Shown one piece after another: positions 15,648 through 26,114 of a stretch of DNA of 64,000 nucleotides. The first letter of the stretch is position 1. Every line of letters starts with the position of its first letter. The notes below the pieces were generated by a model. It worked only from the letters and a program-made list of their open reading frames with translations. It had not been told where the DNA came from and did not search any database. Location: the NCBI RefSeq assembly GCF_037055325.1, contig NZ_CP146373.1, positions 1,984,001 through 2,048,000 of the forward strand. The letters run 5' to 3'. The translations under genes and the position numbers were made by a program. This stretch comes from Arachnia propionica. GTDB taxonomy: Bacteria; Actinomycetota; Actinomycetes; Propionibacteriales; Propionibacteriaceae.

Positions 15648-17342
15648 ATGGTGAACGACAAAGAGTGGTCCTGGGCCAACGAGTACGGGCGCGACCAACT
15701 GTTGCGCAAGGAGCTGGAAGCCCAGACAGAGGCCCTGGCCACCAGCAGGAAACGACAGCAGCGCGACACCTCGAAACTACGTTCCGAGCTGCGCACCATG
15801 CAGGGCTCGCTGGAGGCGCTCACCAACGCCTTCGTCGCTTTCGTGGAGCTCGACGGAATCCGCAAACAGCTGACGGCCTTCCCGCAGCACACCGAGGCGC
15901 GACGCTACGCCTTCCAGGACCTCCAAGTGCTGCTCGACGGCGGTATTCCCCCGCAGCGACCGGATGTCGACGGCTACTGGCTGCCACCCGCGATGGCCGC
16001 CCTGCGTCCCGACGGTTCCGTTGACCCGGAGCAGGCCGCACTCGCCCGGCAACGCGACCCCCACACGGCACCGGTCTTCCTCGCGACCGCGCAGGCCGCA
16101 TTCGGCGCGGGTGAGGCCGTGGTCGCGGAGCTGCCGAAGCTCCTGACCCCCGACGACCAGGGCACCTGGGCCGATTGGCAGCTGCTGCTGTGGGACGCCA
16201 CGTTGCGCGGGGCCTTCGGCCCGGCGGCCCTGACAACGCTCACCGCAACCTTCCGACCGCTGATCACCAGCGCCGACGACTGGCTGGTGTGGGCGAGAGC
16301 CCAGGCCGACACCAACGACACCACAGCACTGGACTGGGTGGCGTCGCAGCTCGAGGAATTCACCCCACGGCCCACTCCCAAGCAGGAAACCGGCCGGACC
16401 GCCACCAGAACGGGCCGCCCCGATTTCGTGATCCGAGGTTCCGGACGCTTCCGGGACACCTCGAGCAGGCCAGAACTGGAGCTGGAACCAGAACCGGAAC
16501 TGGAACCAGAACCGGAACTGGAACCAGAACCGGAACTGGAACTGGAGCTGGAACCGGAGGAAACCCCCATGACCGCGGAGGAGACCTCGCCTGAGGAGAA
16601 TGCCTGGGAATCCACCCGGGCCATGCTCGTCCGGGTGCTGCAGGTCCACATCAACGGCGGTAGCGAGAGTGAACACGAGCTGCTGGCCCGCGCGGAACTC
16701 CTGGAAGAACAGTTCACCAATCCCCTCGGCGCCAGCAAACTCCCCGACGAGGTGCCCGAAAAACGTCACATCGTCATCGACGCCCTGCGGCAGACAGCCC
16801 TCGACGACCACGCCGGCCGGAAGAACCGCCGCAGCCTGTGGTTGCTGATCGCCGAGGCCTTCACACCGGTCGCGCGGGAATGGCAGAAGGAACCGGAACC
16901 GCGACTCCCGGAGGAGAAGGTCTCCGGTTACGAGAGCCTCACCGTCGGCCCTCAGGGCATCCACGACCAGACAGCGATGCGAACCCTGATGCGCCGCTAC
17001 GACTCCCAGCAGCCCACAGGCCTCATCCTTCGCGGCAGGGAAATCATGTGGGCGGGGGCCGCCTTGACGGCCGCCTCCGTCGCGCTGCTCCTGGTAACAC
17101 GCTCGAACTGGTTCCTGCTGCTCGGCCTCGCAGGAATCGTCGCAGCGGTACTCGGCTACAAGCTGAACGAGACCGCCGTGGAGCGGCGCAACGCACTGGA
17201 GGCCAGCAAGGACTCCTTGACCAGGCGCGTCGAGGACGCCACCAAAACCACTGCCGACACATACGAGAAGGCCAAGGTCGAACACGAGGAACGCCAGGCA
17301 TCGGCGTCCCGTTTCCTCACGACGCTTCGCTCGTCCTCGTGA
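15648..17342 (+). CDS. Unrecognised membrane-anchored protein with coiled coil
   Basis: A 564-residue protein that I cannot assign. Residues 1-75 are a coiled coil (RKELEAQTEALATSRKRQQR). Residues 90-250 are Ala/Leu-rich helical, with TPR-like helical hairpins. Residues 277-305 are an acidic repeat of Glu-Leu-Glu-Pro. Residues 310-440 are a second helical domain, and residues about 465-505 hold two membrane segments followed by a charged coiled coil to the end. N-terminal and C-terminal halves are thus probably on the cytosolic side with a hairpin anchor. It overlaps the convergent flavodoxin gene by 26 bases. Confidence 0.7.
   Translation: MVNDKEWSWANEYGRDQLLRKELEAQTEALATSRKRQQRDTSKLRSELRTMQGSLEALTNAFVAFVELDGIRKQLTAFPQHTEARRYAFQDLQVLLDGGIPPQRPDVDGYWLPPAMAALRPDGSVDPEQAALARQRDPHTAPVFLATAQAAFGAGEAVVAELPKLLTPDDQGTWADWQLLLWDATLRGAFGPAALTTLTATFRPLITSADDWLVWARAQADTNDTTALDWVASQLEEFTPRPTPKQETGRTATRTGRPDFVIRGSGRFRDTSSRPELELEPEPELEPEPELEPEPELELELEPEETPMTAEETSPEENAWESTRAMLVRVLQVHINGGSESEHELLARAELLEEQFTNPLGASKLPDEVPEKRHIVIDALRQTALDDHAGRKNRRSLWLLIAEAFTPVAREWQKEPEPRLPEEKVSGYESLTVGPQGIHDQTAMRTLMRRYDSQQPTGLILRGREIMWAGAALTAASVALLLVTRSNWFLLLGLAGIVAAVLGYKLNETAVERRNALEASKDSLTRRVEDATKTTADTYEKAKVEHEERQASASRFLTTLRSSS
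16478..16560. repeat. Short tandem repeats encoding Glu-Leu/Glu-Pro
   Basis: Repeats of about 18 bp (GAACTGGAACCAGAACCG units) run from 16478 to about 16560 within the gene at 15648, giving an acidic, extended linker of about 28 residues. Confidence 0.8.
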
Positions 17343-17814
17343 ACTTGAGCTCCCGGGCCCAGGCGCGGATCGTCGGTGGATCGACGTGGTCGGCGGGTTT
17401 CTTCGCAAGAATCCAGAACAGCAGCTTCTTGAACAACCCGACCTTCTCGGGGGCGTAACGACCCGCGAAGGCCGCCTGTGAGGTGGCCTCGACCAGCTCC
17501 ACCGCGGCCTTGTTGTGGCCGAGCGCGACGTCCTGCTTGGCGGGGTCGACGGCAGTGATGGAGACGTTGAACAACGCGGCCCGCCCCACATCCTCCCCGT
17601 GTTTGCGCAGCCATGTCAGCGACTCCGGCAGCCACGTCAACGCCTGGGTGGCACTGCCCAGCACGAACCCGTCGAAGCCTGCCGGGTCGGGGTCGTCGCG
17701 CAGATCCGCCACCACGACGTCGATACCCCGGGCGCGCAGTTCGTCAGCGATGAACCCGGCCACTTCAGCCGTGGAACCCGCACGGGTCGCATATCCCACC
17801 AGTACTCGCTGCAT
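17317..17814 (-). CDS. Flavodoxin-like protein
   Basis: A 165-residue FMN-binding candidate. The N-terminal [13 protein letters not shown] is the flavodoxin phosphate loop, and [16 protein letters not shown] and [13 protein letters not shown] match the later flavin contacts. The C-terminal [12 protein letters not shown] region resembles the HemG/protoporphyrinogen-oxidase-like flavodoxins, which have a long-chain insertion, but the assignment to haem synthesis is not secure. It is convergent with the preceding gene and divergent from pfkA. Confidence 0.75.
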   Translation of the reverse strand: MQRVLVGYATRAGSTAEVAGFIADELRARGIDVVVADLRDDPDPAGFDGFVLGSATQALTWLPESLTWLRKHGEDVGRAALFNVSITAVDPAKQDVALGHNKAAVELVEATSQAAFAGRYAPEKVGLFKKLLFWILAKKPADHVDPPTIRAWARELKFTRTSEAS

Positions 17815-17883
17815 GGGTCAAAGCTAGTACCCTGCAGCACATCTCCGCTTCGGAGTAGGCTCGGCGTGAACGAGGAGGTTCTC

Positions 17884-19008
17884 ATGAGCAGCGCGAAACG
17901 CATCGGTGTCCTAACCGCGGGCGGCGACTCCCCCGGCCTGAACGCGGCCATCCGCGGACTGGGCAAGGCAGTGATCGGCAGACACGGCATGGAACTGATC
18001 GGTTTCCGCGACGGGGTGCGCGGCCTGGCCGAGAACAGGTGTTTCCAGCTCGGCCCGGAAGCGCTGTCGGGGATCCTCACCATCGGCGGCACCATCCTCG
18101 GGACCAGCCGCGACAAGGTGCACCGCATGCGCATGGGTGGCGAGGTCGTCGACGCCATTCCCACCATCAAGGACGTCGTGGAGCAGGCTGATCTCGACTG
18201 CCTGGTGATGCTGGGCGGCGGCACCGCGAAGAACGCGCTACGCCTGTCGGAGGCGGGCATCCCGGTGATGCACCTGCCCAAGACCATCGACCGCGACGTC
18301 GCCCACACCGACAACACCTTCGGGTTCTCCACTGCCCTGGAGATCGCCACCGACGCCATCGACCGGCTCCACTCCACCGCCCACAGCCACCACCGGGTGA
18401 TCCTGGCCGAGATCATGGGACACAAGGCGGGCTGGCTGGCCCTGGGCGCAGGCATCGCGGGCGGGGCGGACGTCATCTTGATCCCCGAGATCCCCTACTC
18501 CGTCGACGCCATCGCCGAGACCATCCGGGCGCGCCAGGCACGCGGCACCAACTTCAGCGTGATCGCGGTGGCCGAGGGAGCCAATGACGTCGCGGCCGCT
18601 CAGGCCATCGCCGCCGCCGAATCGCTGAAGAAGGCCGCCGGAACCCCACAGGAGAAGGCAGCCGCGAAGTCGCATCTGGCCCGGGTCCTCGACGACCACC
18701 GCGAACACACCTTCCGGCTGGCCCGCGCCTTGGAAGACGCGACGGGCCTGGAGACCCGCGTCACCATCCTCGGCTACGTGCAGCGCGGCGGGACGCCATG
18801 CGCGGAGGATAGGCTGTTGGGGTCGCGGATCGGCACCGCCGCCGCCGACCTCATCGCCGACGGGGTCAGTGGGGTGATGGTCGCGAGCAGGGGCGACGGT
18901 ACCGAGCCCGTCGACCTGAAGAAGGTCGCGGGCAATCTGGCGCTGGTCCCACCGGACCATCCGTGGATCCGGACCGCCCGCGACGTGGGGACGGGCCTCG
19001 GAGACTGA
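17884..19008 (+). CDS. pfkA: 6-phosphofructokinase family protein
   Basis: A 374-residue glycolytic kinase that phosphorylates fructose 6-phosphate. Recognised segments: phosphoryl-donor loop start [35 protein letters not shown] with the catalytic Asp pair, [11 protein letters not shown] and [18 protein letters not shown]. Lys in PKTID is common in pyrophosphate-using and actinobacterial enzymes, so the donor (ATP or PPi) is uncertain. The glycine loop reads [12 protein letters not shown], which lacks the Asp of the canonical GGDGS and looks one residue shorter than GGGGT/GGNGT versions. ATG 17884 has GAGGAGG upstream. Confidence 0.85.
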   Translation: MSSAKRIGVLTAGGDSPGLNAAIRGLGKAVIGRHGMELIGFRDGVRGLAENRCFQLGPEALSGILTIGGTILGTSRDKVHRMRMGGEVVDAIPTIKDVVEQADLDCLVMLGGGTAKNALRLSEAGIPVMHLPKTIDRDVAHTDNTFGFSTALEIATDAIDRLHSTAHSHHRVILAEIMGHKAGWLALGAGIAGGADVILIPEIPYSVDAIAETIRARQARGTNFSVIAVAEGANDVAAAQAIAAAESLKKAAGTPQEKAAAKSHLARVLDDHREHTFRLARALEDATGLETRVTILGYVQRGGTPCAEDRLLGSRIGTAAADLIADGVSGVMVASRGDGTEPVDLKKVAGNLALVPPDHPWIRTARDVGTGLGD

Positions 19009-19114
19009 GCACAAAATTGCTCCGCTGCAGGTATTCCGCTGCAGGTATGGAGCCTGGACTCTCCTCCCAGCTATGCTGAACGAGTTCGTCTGAATTTATC
19101 TCAGGGGGGTAGTT

Positions 19115-22100
19115 GTGCAATCAACTATTCGCCGTAAGGTGGAAAGCGGAGTCACTGCACTGCTTATTCTCACCTTGGGTGGGTTTGCATTCGCACACCA
19201 GGGGGTTCCGGCCGAGGAAGTGGACCTCAACGACGGCGGAGTGTGGGTGACCAATACCGCTTTGGGAATGACCGGGCACCTCAATTACCAGTCGCGCATC
19301 ATCGACGGTGGTCTCAATGCACCGACACGTGATTTCGACATCTCCCAGGAAGGCAATCAGGTCCTGCTGCAGGACAAAACGGACAAGGCAGCCAGGCCTA
19401 TCGACACCGCGACCCTGACGATGGGAAACCGGGTCACCACCGGGAACCTGGAATACAGCCACGGCGCGAACACTGTGCTGATCGCGGACACAGGAGAGGG
19501 CAAGGTCTGGGCCACCAGCCTGGAACGGTTCACCGATTTCTCCTCCAACGCCGTCCCGCTGCTGGAGGACGTCGACTCCCCCCACGTCGTCGTGGGACGC
19601 GACGGCACCGGTTTCGTGGTCGACGCATCCGGGGCCATCACCAAGGTCACCGGCTCCGACGAACGCTTTCGGACCGACTCCGTCGGCGCACTCCCAGACG
19701 GCATCACGAGCAGCACCCAACTGACGATCGCGGGAGACCAGCTCGTGGCCGTCGACGAGGGACGGGTCCGGACAGCCGGTTCCAGCACCGAGGTTTCCGG
19801 GATCACCGCGACGTCCCTGGCCCAGCAGCCGAGTCTGGAACGCGGCCACGTCACCGTCGCCGCCGCTGACGCGCTGCTCACCATCCCATTGGGCGGCGGC
19901 GATCCGCAGCGCGTCGAGGTGCCATCCGGGAAACCGGCAGCGCCGGTCGACGTGGCGGGATGCGTCTACGGGGCCTGGTCCGGTTCCGGCGCCCACGTGC
20001 GCGACTGTCCCGGTGAATCCGACGACGTCAACGACACCAACGACACCCTCGCCGCCAGCACCAGCCCGCTTTTCCGTGTCAGCCGCGACATCATCGTCAT
20101 CAATGACGCGGCGGGCAACATCTATCTTCCGAACGACAACATGGCCATCGTCAACGACTGGGACAACGTGAAATCCCAGATCGAGGACCAGAACCAGACC
20201 GACGAGCAAGAAACCGACGAGAACCAGCGCGAGCGAACCAACGACAACAACGCCAAACAGGAACCCCCCGTCGCGACCGATGACCAGCTGGGCGCTCGGC
20301 CCGGGATCAGCACCACGCTGCCGGTACTGCTCAACGACATCGATCCCGACGGCGACGTGCTGACAGTCAAACTCGGCAACGTCCCCGAAAACGTGCAGGT
20401 CTCACTCGCCAGGAACGGTCGCTCGGCCCAGATCCTCCTGCCCCCCGACACCACGAACCCCGTGACGTTCACCTATCAAGCCTTCGACGGAGAGGACCTG
20501 TCCAACACCGCCACCGTGACGGTGACCCCCACATCGGACAACGGGGAACCCCAGCTGGCCCGCAAGAACACCGTCACCATGACCGAACAGGCGACGGTGG
20601 AGTACTCGACCCTGCCCGACTGGACCGACCCCGACGGCGACCCGCTCTACCTGGTCAACGCCACGGGCAGCGAGGGCATGGCCGTCACCTTCCGTCAGGA
20701 CGGTTTCATCTCGGTGCGCGACCTGGGCACCGAGGGGCCCGGCACCCGGGAACTGACCGTCACCGTCTCGGATGGCACCGCAGAGACCCCCGCGACAATT
20801 CCCGTCCAGGTCTCCTCCGGATCCACGAACCTGCCACCAGTGGCCAACGCCGACCATTACGTGGTCAACGTGGGGGAGCGAGTGTTGCTGCGTCCCCTCA
20901 GCAACGACTCCGACCCCAATGGTGAAACCCTCGTCCTCTCGGAGATGGGCGAACCGGCAGCGGACGAAACCCTCGAGACGGACTACGAGAAAGCCAACGC
21001 ACTGTTCTCCTCGACCCGGGTCGGTTCCCACGAACTCACCTACGTCGTCTCCGACGGCCCGAACGCGTCCGGTGGCAAGATCCGCGTCGACGTGCAGGAT
21101 CCAGCAGCCATCGATCCGAAACCCAGCGCCCAGGACGACCTCGCCCTGCTGCCCCCCGACGCGCCGGTGCTGGTAAACGTCCTGGACAACGACACCGACC
21201 CGCTCGGCGGAGTGTTGGCGGTCCAGTCGATCTCCGTCGACGCAGGGCTCGGCATCACCGTCGAGGTGAAAGACCACTCGACGCTGCGCATCTCGGCATC
21301 CAACGAGTTGAGCGGTCCCCGCACCTTCTCCTACACCGTCTCCAACGGTCGCGAGTCGGCGACCGCCCGGGTGGTGGTGCTGCCGCAACAGCCCCGCCTG
21401 AACAACCAACCCCCCGTGGTCCTCGACGACACCGCCGTGGTGCGAACCGGCGACATCGTGGCGATTCCCGTGCTGTCGAACGACTACTCACCCACCGGCA
21501 TGGAATTGAGTGTCTATCCCGAGGTGGAGGTGCGCGGCGACTCCACCCTGGGAGAAGCCTTCGTCTCTGGTGACCTGGTGCGTTTCCGTGCCGGGAGCGC
21601 CACGGGCAACACCACACTGGTCTACACCGCGCACGACAATGCGGGGAACCGGACCAGCGGCAAGATCGACATCGCGGTGCGCGGACAAGACAGCGCAAAC
21701 CAGAAACCAACCCCCCACCCGGTGACGGGGCGCGTCTTCGCGGGCGCGGAGACCACAGTGGCGGTGTCCTTGAGCGGGGTGGACCCCGACGGCGACTCCG
21801 TGGAACTCGTGGAGGGTTCCTCGCAGAGCCCCAAACTGGGCAACGTCAAGATCGAGGGGGGCTACCTGACCTACAAAGCCGCGCACGACTCCAGCGGCAC
21901 GGATTCGTTCACCTACCAGGTGCGGGACCGGTTCGGTGCCGTCGGCGAAGCGAGCATCCAGGTGGGCGTCGTGCCGCCGCCGACCACCAACCAGCTTCCC
22001 ATCGCGGTGCCCGACCAGGTGACGGTGCGTCCCGGGCGAACCGTGCAGATCCCCGTCACGAAGAACGACGTGGATCCCGACGGCGACGAGATCAGCATCG

Positions 22101-25100
22101 TCGCGAACAGCGCGAAGGCCCAGGCCCCCTGGGAGGCCGATCTCGAGATCGTCGGACAGGACGTGAAAGTGGTGGCCCCCAACAGGCCGGGCAACTACAA
22201 GTTCAGCTACGACATCACCGACCGCGGCGGAGCTTCCGTGACCGGCTACGGCACTCTGATCGTCGACGAACAGGCCCAGCTCATACCACCGGTGGCGGTG
22301 GACGACCGGCTTCCAGTCTCCGCGGTCCTGGGCAAGGCCGAGGTCGAGGTCCCGGTGCTCAAGAACGACAACGACCCCGACGGCAGCCAGGACGACCTGC
22401 GGATCGAGGTCGAGTCCCCGGGACTCGTCGAATCGGGACAGGTCCGGGTACCGGTTTCCGACGACCCCCAGGTGCTGCTCTACACCATCACCGACAAGGA
22501 TGGCGGCACTGCCCGCGCCGCCATCTTCGTTCCCGGCGTCGCGAACGTGCCTCCCACCCTCAACCCCGAGAAGGCTCCTGCCAAGGTGAAGGCCGGCCAG
22601 CCCCTGCGCGTCGACCTGTCCGATTACGTGTTGGCCCGCCGCGGCCACTCGCCGAAACTCACGTCGAGGGAGTCGCTGAAGGCCGGGACGGGAGCATCCA
22701 GCGACCAGGCGATCACCATGGTCAGCGACACGGTGTTTGAGTTCACCCCCGATGCCTCCTTCTACGGCCCGACGACCCTCGCCTTCGGGGTGCACGACGG
22801 CGAGAGCCTCGATGACCCGAACGGTCTGCAATCCACCCTCTCCCTGCCCGTCGAGGTGGAGGCCTCTGGCATGGTTCCCCCGGAGCTACGTCCCTCACCG
22901 GTTGAGGTGGCCAAAGGGGAGCAGGCCACCCCCGTCAAGCTGCGCGACATGGTCAAGGACCCCGACCCCGGAGACGAGGAGGCGATGGCCTATTCGCTGG
23001 TCTCCGCTCCAGGAACGCTGAACGTGGAGGTCTCCGGGCAGGAGATGCGGATTTCCGCCACCTCCGAGGCCCCACTCGGCGCTGCGGGAGAGGTCGTGGT
23101 CCGGGTGCACGACGGGAAAACCGACCCCCTGGAGATGAAGATTCCCGTCACCGTGGTGGGCACCACGCGGCCCCTCATGACCACGACGGAACTCACCGAG
23201 TCCGATGGGCGTGTCGGCCAGGCGAAAGTCTTCGACCTCTCCACCGCCATCACGAACCCGTTCGCCGACCAGGGCGGGGCCATCACGATCAGCGGCGCTG
23301 CCACACGGCAGGGAAAGGCCGAGGTCTCGGTCAGCGGCACCGACCTGTCCGTGACACCCACCGAGATCGGAACCGTCGTGGTCAACTACACCGCATCCGA
23401 CGCCACGGGGGACGCGGCCCGACAGGTCACGGGGCAGGTCACGTTGATGGTCAAGGGCACCCCGCTGGCACCGACGGGCCTGACCGCCCGATCGGACGTC
23501 TCCCGCACCGTGGAGCTGGCCTGGACCCAGGGCGATCTGCAGGGCGGGACCCTGGACCACTTCCAGGTCTCGTGGAACGGGGGCAGCCAGGACTGCGGAA
23601 CTGTTACCAACTGCCGCATCACCGGGCTCACCAACAACACCGACTACACCTTCACGGTCGCCCAGGTCACCGATGTCGGAACCTCCGAGCCCTCGAACCC
23701 CGCCCAGGCTCATCCCGACGTGCGCCCGAACCAGCCGTCGACACCTACCGCCACCTCCGGCGACCGGGAGATCGCACTCACCTGGCCCGCCACCCAGGTG
23801 CCCGACGGGGGTTCACCGGTGGAGAAGTACAACATCCAGGTCTCGCCCGGGATCGGTGGGCAGACGACGTTCTTGACCAGCGACACCTCATACAACTTCA
23901 CGGGACTGACCAACGGCACCGCCTACCGGTTCCGCATCCAGGCCGTCAACCGCTACGCAGAAAACAACGTGGCCCGCGAGGCCGACTACCTGTGGAGCGA
24001 CTGGTCCGTCGCCGAGATCCCCGCCGGCGCACCGACAGGACAGGGCGCACCGACAGTGAGCATGAGCAGGGCTGCCGCCGGGGTGACGCCGCGGGCGTCG
24101 CTGTCCTGGGGTAAACCCGCCAACATCAACGGCGACGACAACCTCACCTACGAGGTGACCGAGAACAGCTCGGGACAGGTCGTCTACACCGGGCAGGACA
24201 CCCAGACCACGGTCAGTATGGGCACCGACGCGTCCGACAGAACCTTCACCGTGCGTTCCACCAACAAGTCCAAGAAGTGGAGCGACCCTTCCCCCGCCTC
24301 GAACGCGGTGCGTTTCTACCAGCCGCCCTCCGCCCCCACCGGTTTCTCGGTGAAACCCACCGGGGTTCCCAACCAGGTGACCTTCTCCTTCAACGCCAGT
24401 TCCGGGAACGGCGTCCGGGCTGACGAGATCAGCTACCGGTGGAATGCCAACGGCGCCAGCGGCACCGTCTCCAACGGCCAGACGCTCACCAACGGGGCCT
24501 TCGCCAACGGTCGTGACGTCCAGGTCACCCTCACCCCCGTGGCCAACGTCAAGGGGGAAACCGCCGAGGGAGAGTCGGCCTCGGCCTCCGTGAACGCCTA
24601 CGGTCCTCCGTCGGCACCCAGCATCTCCGCTTCCGGTGGCTACCAGTCGGTGACCTACACCTGGAGCGCCGACGTCAACAGCGGGGGCCGCAGCTCCACG
24701 GTCACCATCGACAACCAGCAGGTGGCCGCCAGCGGCAGCACCACCCGCGACGGTCTGGGCGCCAACAGCCAGTCGTGCGCGACGATCACCGTCACGAACT
24801 CAGAGGGCCAACAGGCCAGCAACCAGGCGTGTGGCACCAGCTGGCAGGCCCCCGAGACCAACGACCGCAGGGGTGCTGAGGCCACCGGATGCCCCGCAGG
24901 CTGGGGCAGGTGCGACGCCTACGAGGTCCGGCTCCAGCGTTGGAAGCCCAACAGCACGGTGCACTGCAACATCCCCAGCACCACGGGTGAGGACGGCAAC
25001 GTCGACATCCGGGTGGATGCCAACGGCTCCTGGGGCTGGGCCCGATACAAGGACACCTGGCGGATCGGCACCCAGGAAATCGCCGGTAACGTCACCGAAT

Positions 25101-25117
25101 ACTGCACACAACAGTGA
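19115..25117 (+). CDS. Giant Ig-like/fibronectin III surface protein of the T7SS-like locus
   Basis: A 2000-residue protein starting at GTG 19115 with AGGGGGG six bases upstream. An N-terminal hydrophobic segment (residues about 12-30) anchors or exports it. Residues 35-330 look like a beta-propeller. A D/N/Q/E-rich linker covers 345-378. About ten cadherin/Big-type Ig repeats follow to ~1440, each with a VLxNDxDPDGD-like motif, suggesting Ca2+ binding. Four to five FN3 domains (starting PLAPTGLTARSD) run to ~1900, and a C-terminal Cys-bearing domain ends the protein without LPXTG or membrane anchor. It heads a seven-gene chain with MoxR, DUF58 and transglutaminase-like genes, a layout known from actinobacterial FHA/EccC secretion loci. 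Its exact job (cell-wall spanning scaffold or adhesin) is inference. Confidence 0.85.
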   Translation: MQSTIRRKVESGVTALLILTLGGFAFAHQGVPAEEVDLNDGGVWVTNTALGMTGHLNYQSRIIDGGLNAPTRDFDISQEGNQVLLQDKTDKAARPIDTATLTMGNRVTTGNLEYSHGANTVLIADTGEGKVWATSLERFTDFSSNAVPLLEDVDSPHVVVGRDGTGFVVDASGAITKVTGSDERFRTDSVGALPDGITSSTQLTIAGDQLVAVDEGRVRTAGSSTEVSGITATSLAQQPSLERGHVTVAAADALLTIPLGGGDPQRVEVPSGKPAAPVDVAGCVYGAWSGSGAHVRDCPGESDDVNDTNDTLAASTSPLFRVSRDIIVINDAAGNIYLPNDNMAIVNDWDNVKSQIEDQNQTDEQETDENQRERTNDNNAKQEPPVATDDQLGARPGISTTLPVLLNDIDPDGDVLTVKLGNVPENVQVSLARNGRSAQILLPPDTTNPVTFTYQAFDGEDLSNTATVTVTPTSDNGEPQLARKNTVTMTEQATVEYSTLPDWTDPDGDPLYLVNATGSEGMAVTFRQDGFISVRDLGTEGPGTRELTVTVSDGTAETPATIPVQVSSGSTNLPPVANADHYVVNVGERVLLRPLSNDSDPNGETLVLSEMGEPAADETLETDYEKANALFSSTRVGSHELTYVVSDGPNASGGKIRVDVQDPAAIDPKPSAQDDLALLPPDAPVLVNVLDNDTDPLGGVLAVQSISVDAGLGITVEVKDHSTLRISASNELSGPRTFSYTVSNGRESATARVVVLPQQPRLNNQPPVVLDDTAVVRTGDIVAIPVLSNDYSPTGMELSVYPEVEVRGDSTLGEAFVSGDLVRFRAGSATGNTTLVYTAHDNAGNRTSGKIDIAVRGQDSANQKPTPHPVTGRVFAGAETTVAVSLSGVDPDGDSVELVEGSSQSPKLGNVKIEGGYLTYKAAHDSSGTDSFTYQVRDRFGAVGEASIQVGVVPPPTTNQLPIAVPDQVTVRPGRTVQIPVTKNDVDPDGDEISIVANSAKAQAPWEADLEIVGQDVKVVAPNRPGNYKFSYDITDRGGASVTGYGTLIVDEQAQLIPPVAVDDRLPVSAVLGKAEVEVPVLKNDNDPDGSQDDLRIEVESPGLVESGQVRVPVSDDPQVLLYTITDKDGGTARAAIFVPGVANVPPTLNPEKAPAKVKAGQPLRVDLSDYVLARRGHSPKLTSRESLKAGTGASSDQAITMVSDTVFEFTPDASFYGPTTLAFGVHDGESLDDPNGLQSTLSLPVEVEASGMVPPELRPSPVEVAKGEQATPVKLRDMVKDPDPGDEEAMAYSLVSAPGTLNVEVSGQEMRISATSEAPLGAAGEVVVRVHDGKTDPLEMKIPVTVVGTTRPLMTTTELTESDGRVGQAKVFDLSTAITNPFADQGGAITISGAATRQGKAEVSVSGTDLSVTPTEIGTVVVNYTASDATGDAARQVTGQVTLMVKGTPLAPTGLTARSDVSRTVELAWTQGDLQGGTLDHFQVSWNGGSQDCGTVTNCRITGLTNNTDYTFTVAQVTDVGTSEPSNPAQAHPDVRPNQPSTPTATSGDREIALTWPATQVPDGGSPVEKYNIQVSPGIGGQTTFLTSDTSYNFTGLTNGTAYRFRIQAVNRYAENNVAREADYLWSDWSVAEIPAGAPTGQGAPTVSMSRAAAGVTPRASLSWGKPANINGDDNLTYEVTENSSGQVVYTGQDTQTTVSMGTDASDRTFTVRSTNKSKKWSDPSPASNAVRFYQPPSAPTGFSVKPTGVPNQVTFSFNASSGNGVRADEISYRWNANGASGTVSNGQTLTNGAFANGRDVQVTLTPVANVKGETAEGESASASVNAYGPPSAPSISASGGYQSVTYTWSADVNSGGRSSTVTIDNQQVAASGSTTRDGLGANSQSCATITVTNSEGQQASNQACGTSWQAPETNDRRGAEATGCPAGWGRCDAYEVRLQRWKPNSTVHCNIPSTTGEDGNVDIRVDANGSWGWARYKDTWRIGTQEIAGNVTEYCTQQ

Positions 25118-25136
25118 GCGGCGAGAAGGAGCAGTC

Positions 25137-26114
25137 ATGACAGTAACCCCCGAGCACGCCGCCTGGTTCGCGGACACCTTCACCAAACTCACCGACAACG
25201 TGGGGCAGGCGCTACTGGGCAAGGCATCCGTGATCAGACTGGCCCTGACCTGCATGTTGGCCGAAGGGCACCTCCTGCTGGAGGACTCCCCCGGAACGGG
25301 CAAGACTGCCCTCGCGCGGGCCATCGCCGCCACGGTCCAGGGCAGCCACAATCGCATCCAGTTCACGCCCGACCTGCTGCCCTCCGACATCACCGGCGTC
25401 ACCATGTACGACCAGTCGACGCGTCAGTGGGAGTTCCACAAGGGCCCCGTCTTCGCCAGCATCGTCCTGGCCGACGAGATCAACCGCGCCTCGCCAAAAA
25501 CCCAGTCCGCACTGCTCGAGGTGATGGAAGAGGCCATGGTCACCGTCGACGGGGTGCGTCACCCTGCCGGTCGTCCCTTCATGGTGATCGCCACCCAGAA
25601 CCCCATCGAGCAGGCCGGCACCTACAAATTGCCGGAGGCCCAGCTGGATCGTTTCCTGATGAAGACCAGCGTCGGCTATCCCGACCGTGCCGCCGCGTCG
25701 CAGATCCTGCTGGGCGCAGCACAACCAGATCGGTCGAAGTCATTGACGGCGGTGATCTCCCAGCAAGCCGTCAGCGAGATGAGCGACCTGGTCAAGGAGA
25801 ACTACATCGACCCCACCATCGTTGACTACATCCAGGACCTGGCTGAGGCCACCCGTCAGGACAAGGACACCGCGATCGGCGTGTCCACGCGGGGCGCGAT
25901 CGCCATGGTGCGTGCCGTCCGCGTCTGGGCGGCGGCCCACGGTCGCAATTTCGTCATGCCCGACGACGTGAAGGATCTCGCCGCCCCGGTGTGGACGCAT
26001 CGCATCATCATGGCACCCACCGCCGAGTTCGCCGGTTCCACCGCGTCCCGGGTGATCACCCGGGCACTGAACTCCGTGACCGCCCCCGCAAGCCGGGCAC
26101 AGAGCGGATCGTGA
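25137..26114 (+). CDS. MoxR-type AAA+ ATPase
   Basis: A 325-residue cytosolic AAA+ ATPase. Walker A is LEDSPGTGKTALA (about residue 45), Walker B VLADEINRASPKTQSALLEVM, sensor 1 ATQNPIEQAGTYKLPEAQLDRF with the Arg finger, and the lid domain follows. MoxR proteins usually act as chaperones that mature or remodel partner complexes, and they stand next to DUF58 proteins, as here. AGAAGGAG precedes the ATG. The next gene overlaps its stop (GTGA). Confidence 0.9.
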   Translation: MTVTPEHAAWFADTFTKLTDNVGQALLGKASVIRLALTCMLAEGHLLLEDSPGTGKTALARAIAATVQGSHNRIQFTPDLLPSDITGVTMYDQSTRQWEFHKGPVFASIVLADEINRASPKTQSALLEVMEEAMVTVDGVRHPAGRPFMVIATQNPIEQAGTYKLPEAQLDRFLMKTSVGYPDRAAASQILLGAAQPDRSKSLTAVISQQAVSEMSDLVKENYIDPTIVDYIQDLAEATRQDKDTAIGVSTRGAIAMVRAVRVWAAAHGRNFVMPDDVKDLAAPVWTHRIIMAPTAEFAGSTASRVITRALNSVTAPASRAQSGS

